Below, piece after piece: positions 63,667-64,000 of a stretch of DNA of 64,000 nucleotides. Source of the DNA: Mucilaginibacter gossypiicola (GTDB lineage Bacteria > Bacteroidota > Bacteroidia > Sphingobacteriales > Sphingobacteriaceae); the NCBI RefSeq assembly GCF_900110105.1, contig NZ_FOCL01000020.1:1-64000 (forward strand). The letters are read 5' to 3'. Every line of letters begins with the position of its first letter. Positions within the stretch are counted from its first letter, which is position 1. The position numbers were made by a program, and so were the translations under genes. The notes beneath the pieces were generated by a model. The model did not search any database and had not been told where the DNA came from. It saw only the letters and a list, made by a program, of their open reading frames with translations.

Positions 63667-64000
63667 ATGTCAAATCAACCCATTGGTATTTTTGATTCGG
63701 GCTTTGGCGGGCTAACCGTATTCCGTTCTATCATTGAGCAATTGCCCGGCTATGATTATATTTATATGGGCGATAATGCCCGTGCGCCTTACGGTAACCG
63801 TTCGTTTAGCACCATACACCAGTACACCTGGGAGTGCGTGCAATGGATGTTTGACCAGGGATGCCCGCTGGTGATCCTGGCGTGTAATACGGCATCGGCC
63901 AAAGCCCTGCGCACTATCCAGCAACAAGACCTTAAAAATATCAGCGATCCTACCAAAAGGGTATTAGGCGTAATTCGCCCAACAGCCGAGATTATTGGTG
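63667..64000 (+). CDS. murI: Glutamate racemase (C-terminus cut by window end)
   Basis: The frame is open from ATG 63667 to the window end (111 codons). It has the substrate-binding FDSGFGGLTVF, YMGDNARAPYGNRS and the catalytic Cys in LVILACNTASAKAL. This is the N-terminal half of MurI, which supplies D-glutamate for peptidoglycan. The second catalytic Cys lies outside the window. Confidence 0.95.
   Translation, partial: MSNQPIGIFDSGFGGLTVFRSIIEQLPGYDYIYMGDNARAPYGNRSFSTIHQYTWECVQWMFDQGCPLVILACNTASAKALRTIQQQDLKNISDPTKRVLGVIRPTAEIIG

Noticed and set aside
1..64000. tRNA, rRNA, prophage, insertion sequence or defence system
   Set aside because: Reading both strands I found no cloverleaf with a conserved T-arm, no transposase or integrase, no phage structural genes and no cas or restriction genes. 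A dedicated tRNA or HMM scan could still find something missed.

Overview
The window is a gene-dense stretch of a Bacteroidota chromosome, most likely Sphingobacteriaceae (Mucilaginibacter/Pedobacter-like). The evidence is the gene content: a TamL/TamB pair, a ubiE-porT pair, a type IX secretion (T9SS) sorting-domain protein, a split transketolase, the nadK-DUF6089-uppS-bamA-ompH-murI block, and a propeller/Y_Y_Y sensor kinase. Several start sites also have Bacteroidota-type promoters (-33 TTG and -7 TAnnTTTG), and Shine-Dalgarno sequences are mostly weak. The genus is an inference; no rRNA or tRNA gene was found to confirm it.

Layout. 1-2.3 kb: a sensor kinase cut by the window edge (minus strand). 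2.5-10 kb: tamL and tamB (minus). 10.2-13.8 kb: dnaE. 14-15.9 kb: a small accessory patch with a ParE-type toxin-antitoxin pair and a divergent HxlR regulator/SDR pair. 16.4-17.7 kb: thioredoxin and a DUF58 protein. 18.2-20.2 kb: a response regulator/histidine kinase operon. 20.4-28.1 kb: GH130 enzyme, PAP2 phosphatase, amino-acid permease, DUF5655 protein, Kup potassium transporter. 28.3-36 kb: a plus-strand run with a T9SS-tail mini-protein, FAH hydrolase, M23 peptidase, Bcp peroxiredoxin, the two transketolase halves, then an ECF sigma factor followed by a membrane protein with seven tandem repeats and a Spy-like periplasmic protein. 36.3-41.2 kb: class III aminotransferase and two glycosyltransferases. 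41.4-46.6 kb (minus): M3 peptidase, epimerase, and engB-UbiA-Crp. 47.4-49.6 kb (minus): a DUF1080 hydrolase with a secreted-type Gfo/Idh/MocA oxidoreductase. 49.9-55.4 kb: ubiE-porT, SDR, YqeY, hydrolase-CBS, and a PAS-LuxR regulator. 55.6 kb to the end: the envelope-biogenesis block nadK, DUF6089, exbD, uppS, bamA, three OmpH/Skp genes, murI (cut by the window end).

The main theme is envelope biogenesis. BamA with three Skp-like chaperones, TamL-TamB, UppS, MurI, an M23 peptidase, PorT and a PAP2 phosphatase all bear on outer-membrane, peptidoglycan or secretion functions. Two signals stand out beyond ordinary annotation. One is the expanded repeat protein encoded in the ECF-sigma operon (34.5-35.5 kb). 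The other is the intergenic space itself, which is full of imperfect palindromes with GTCATTGCGAG-like ends and of degenerate 7-8-nt repeat patches. No CRISPR array, insertion sequence, prophage or defence island was seen.
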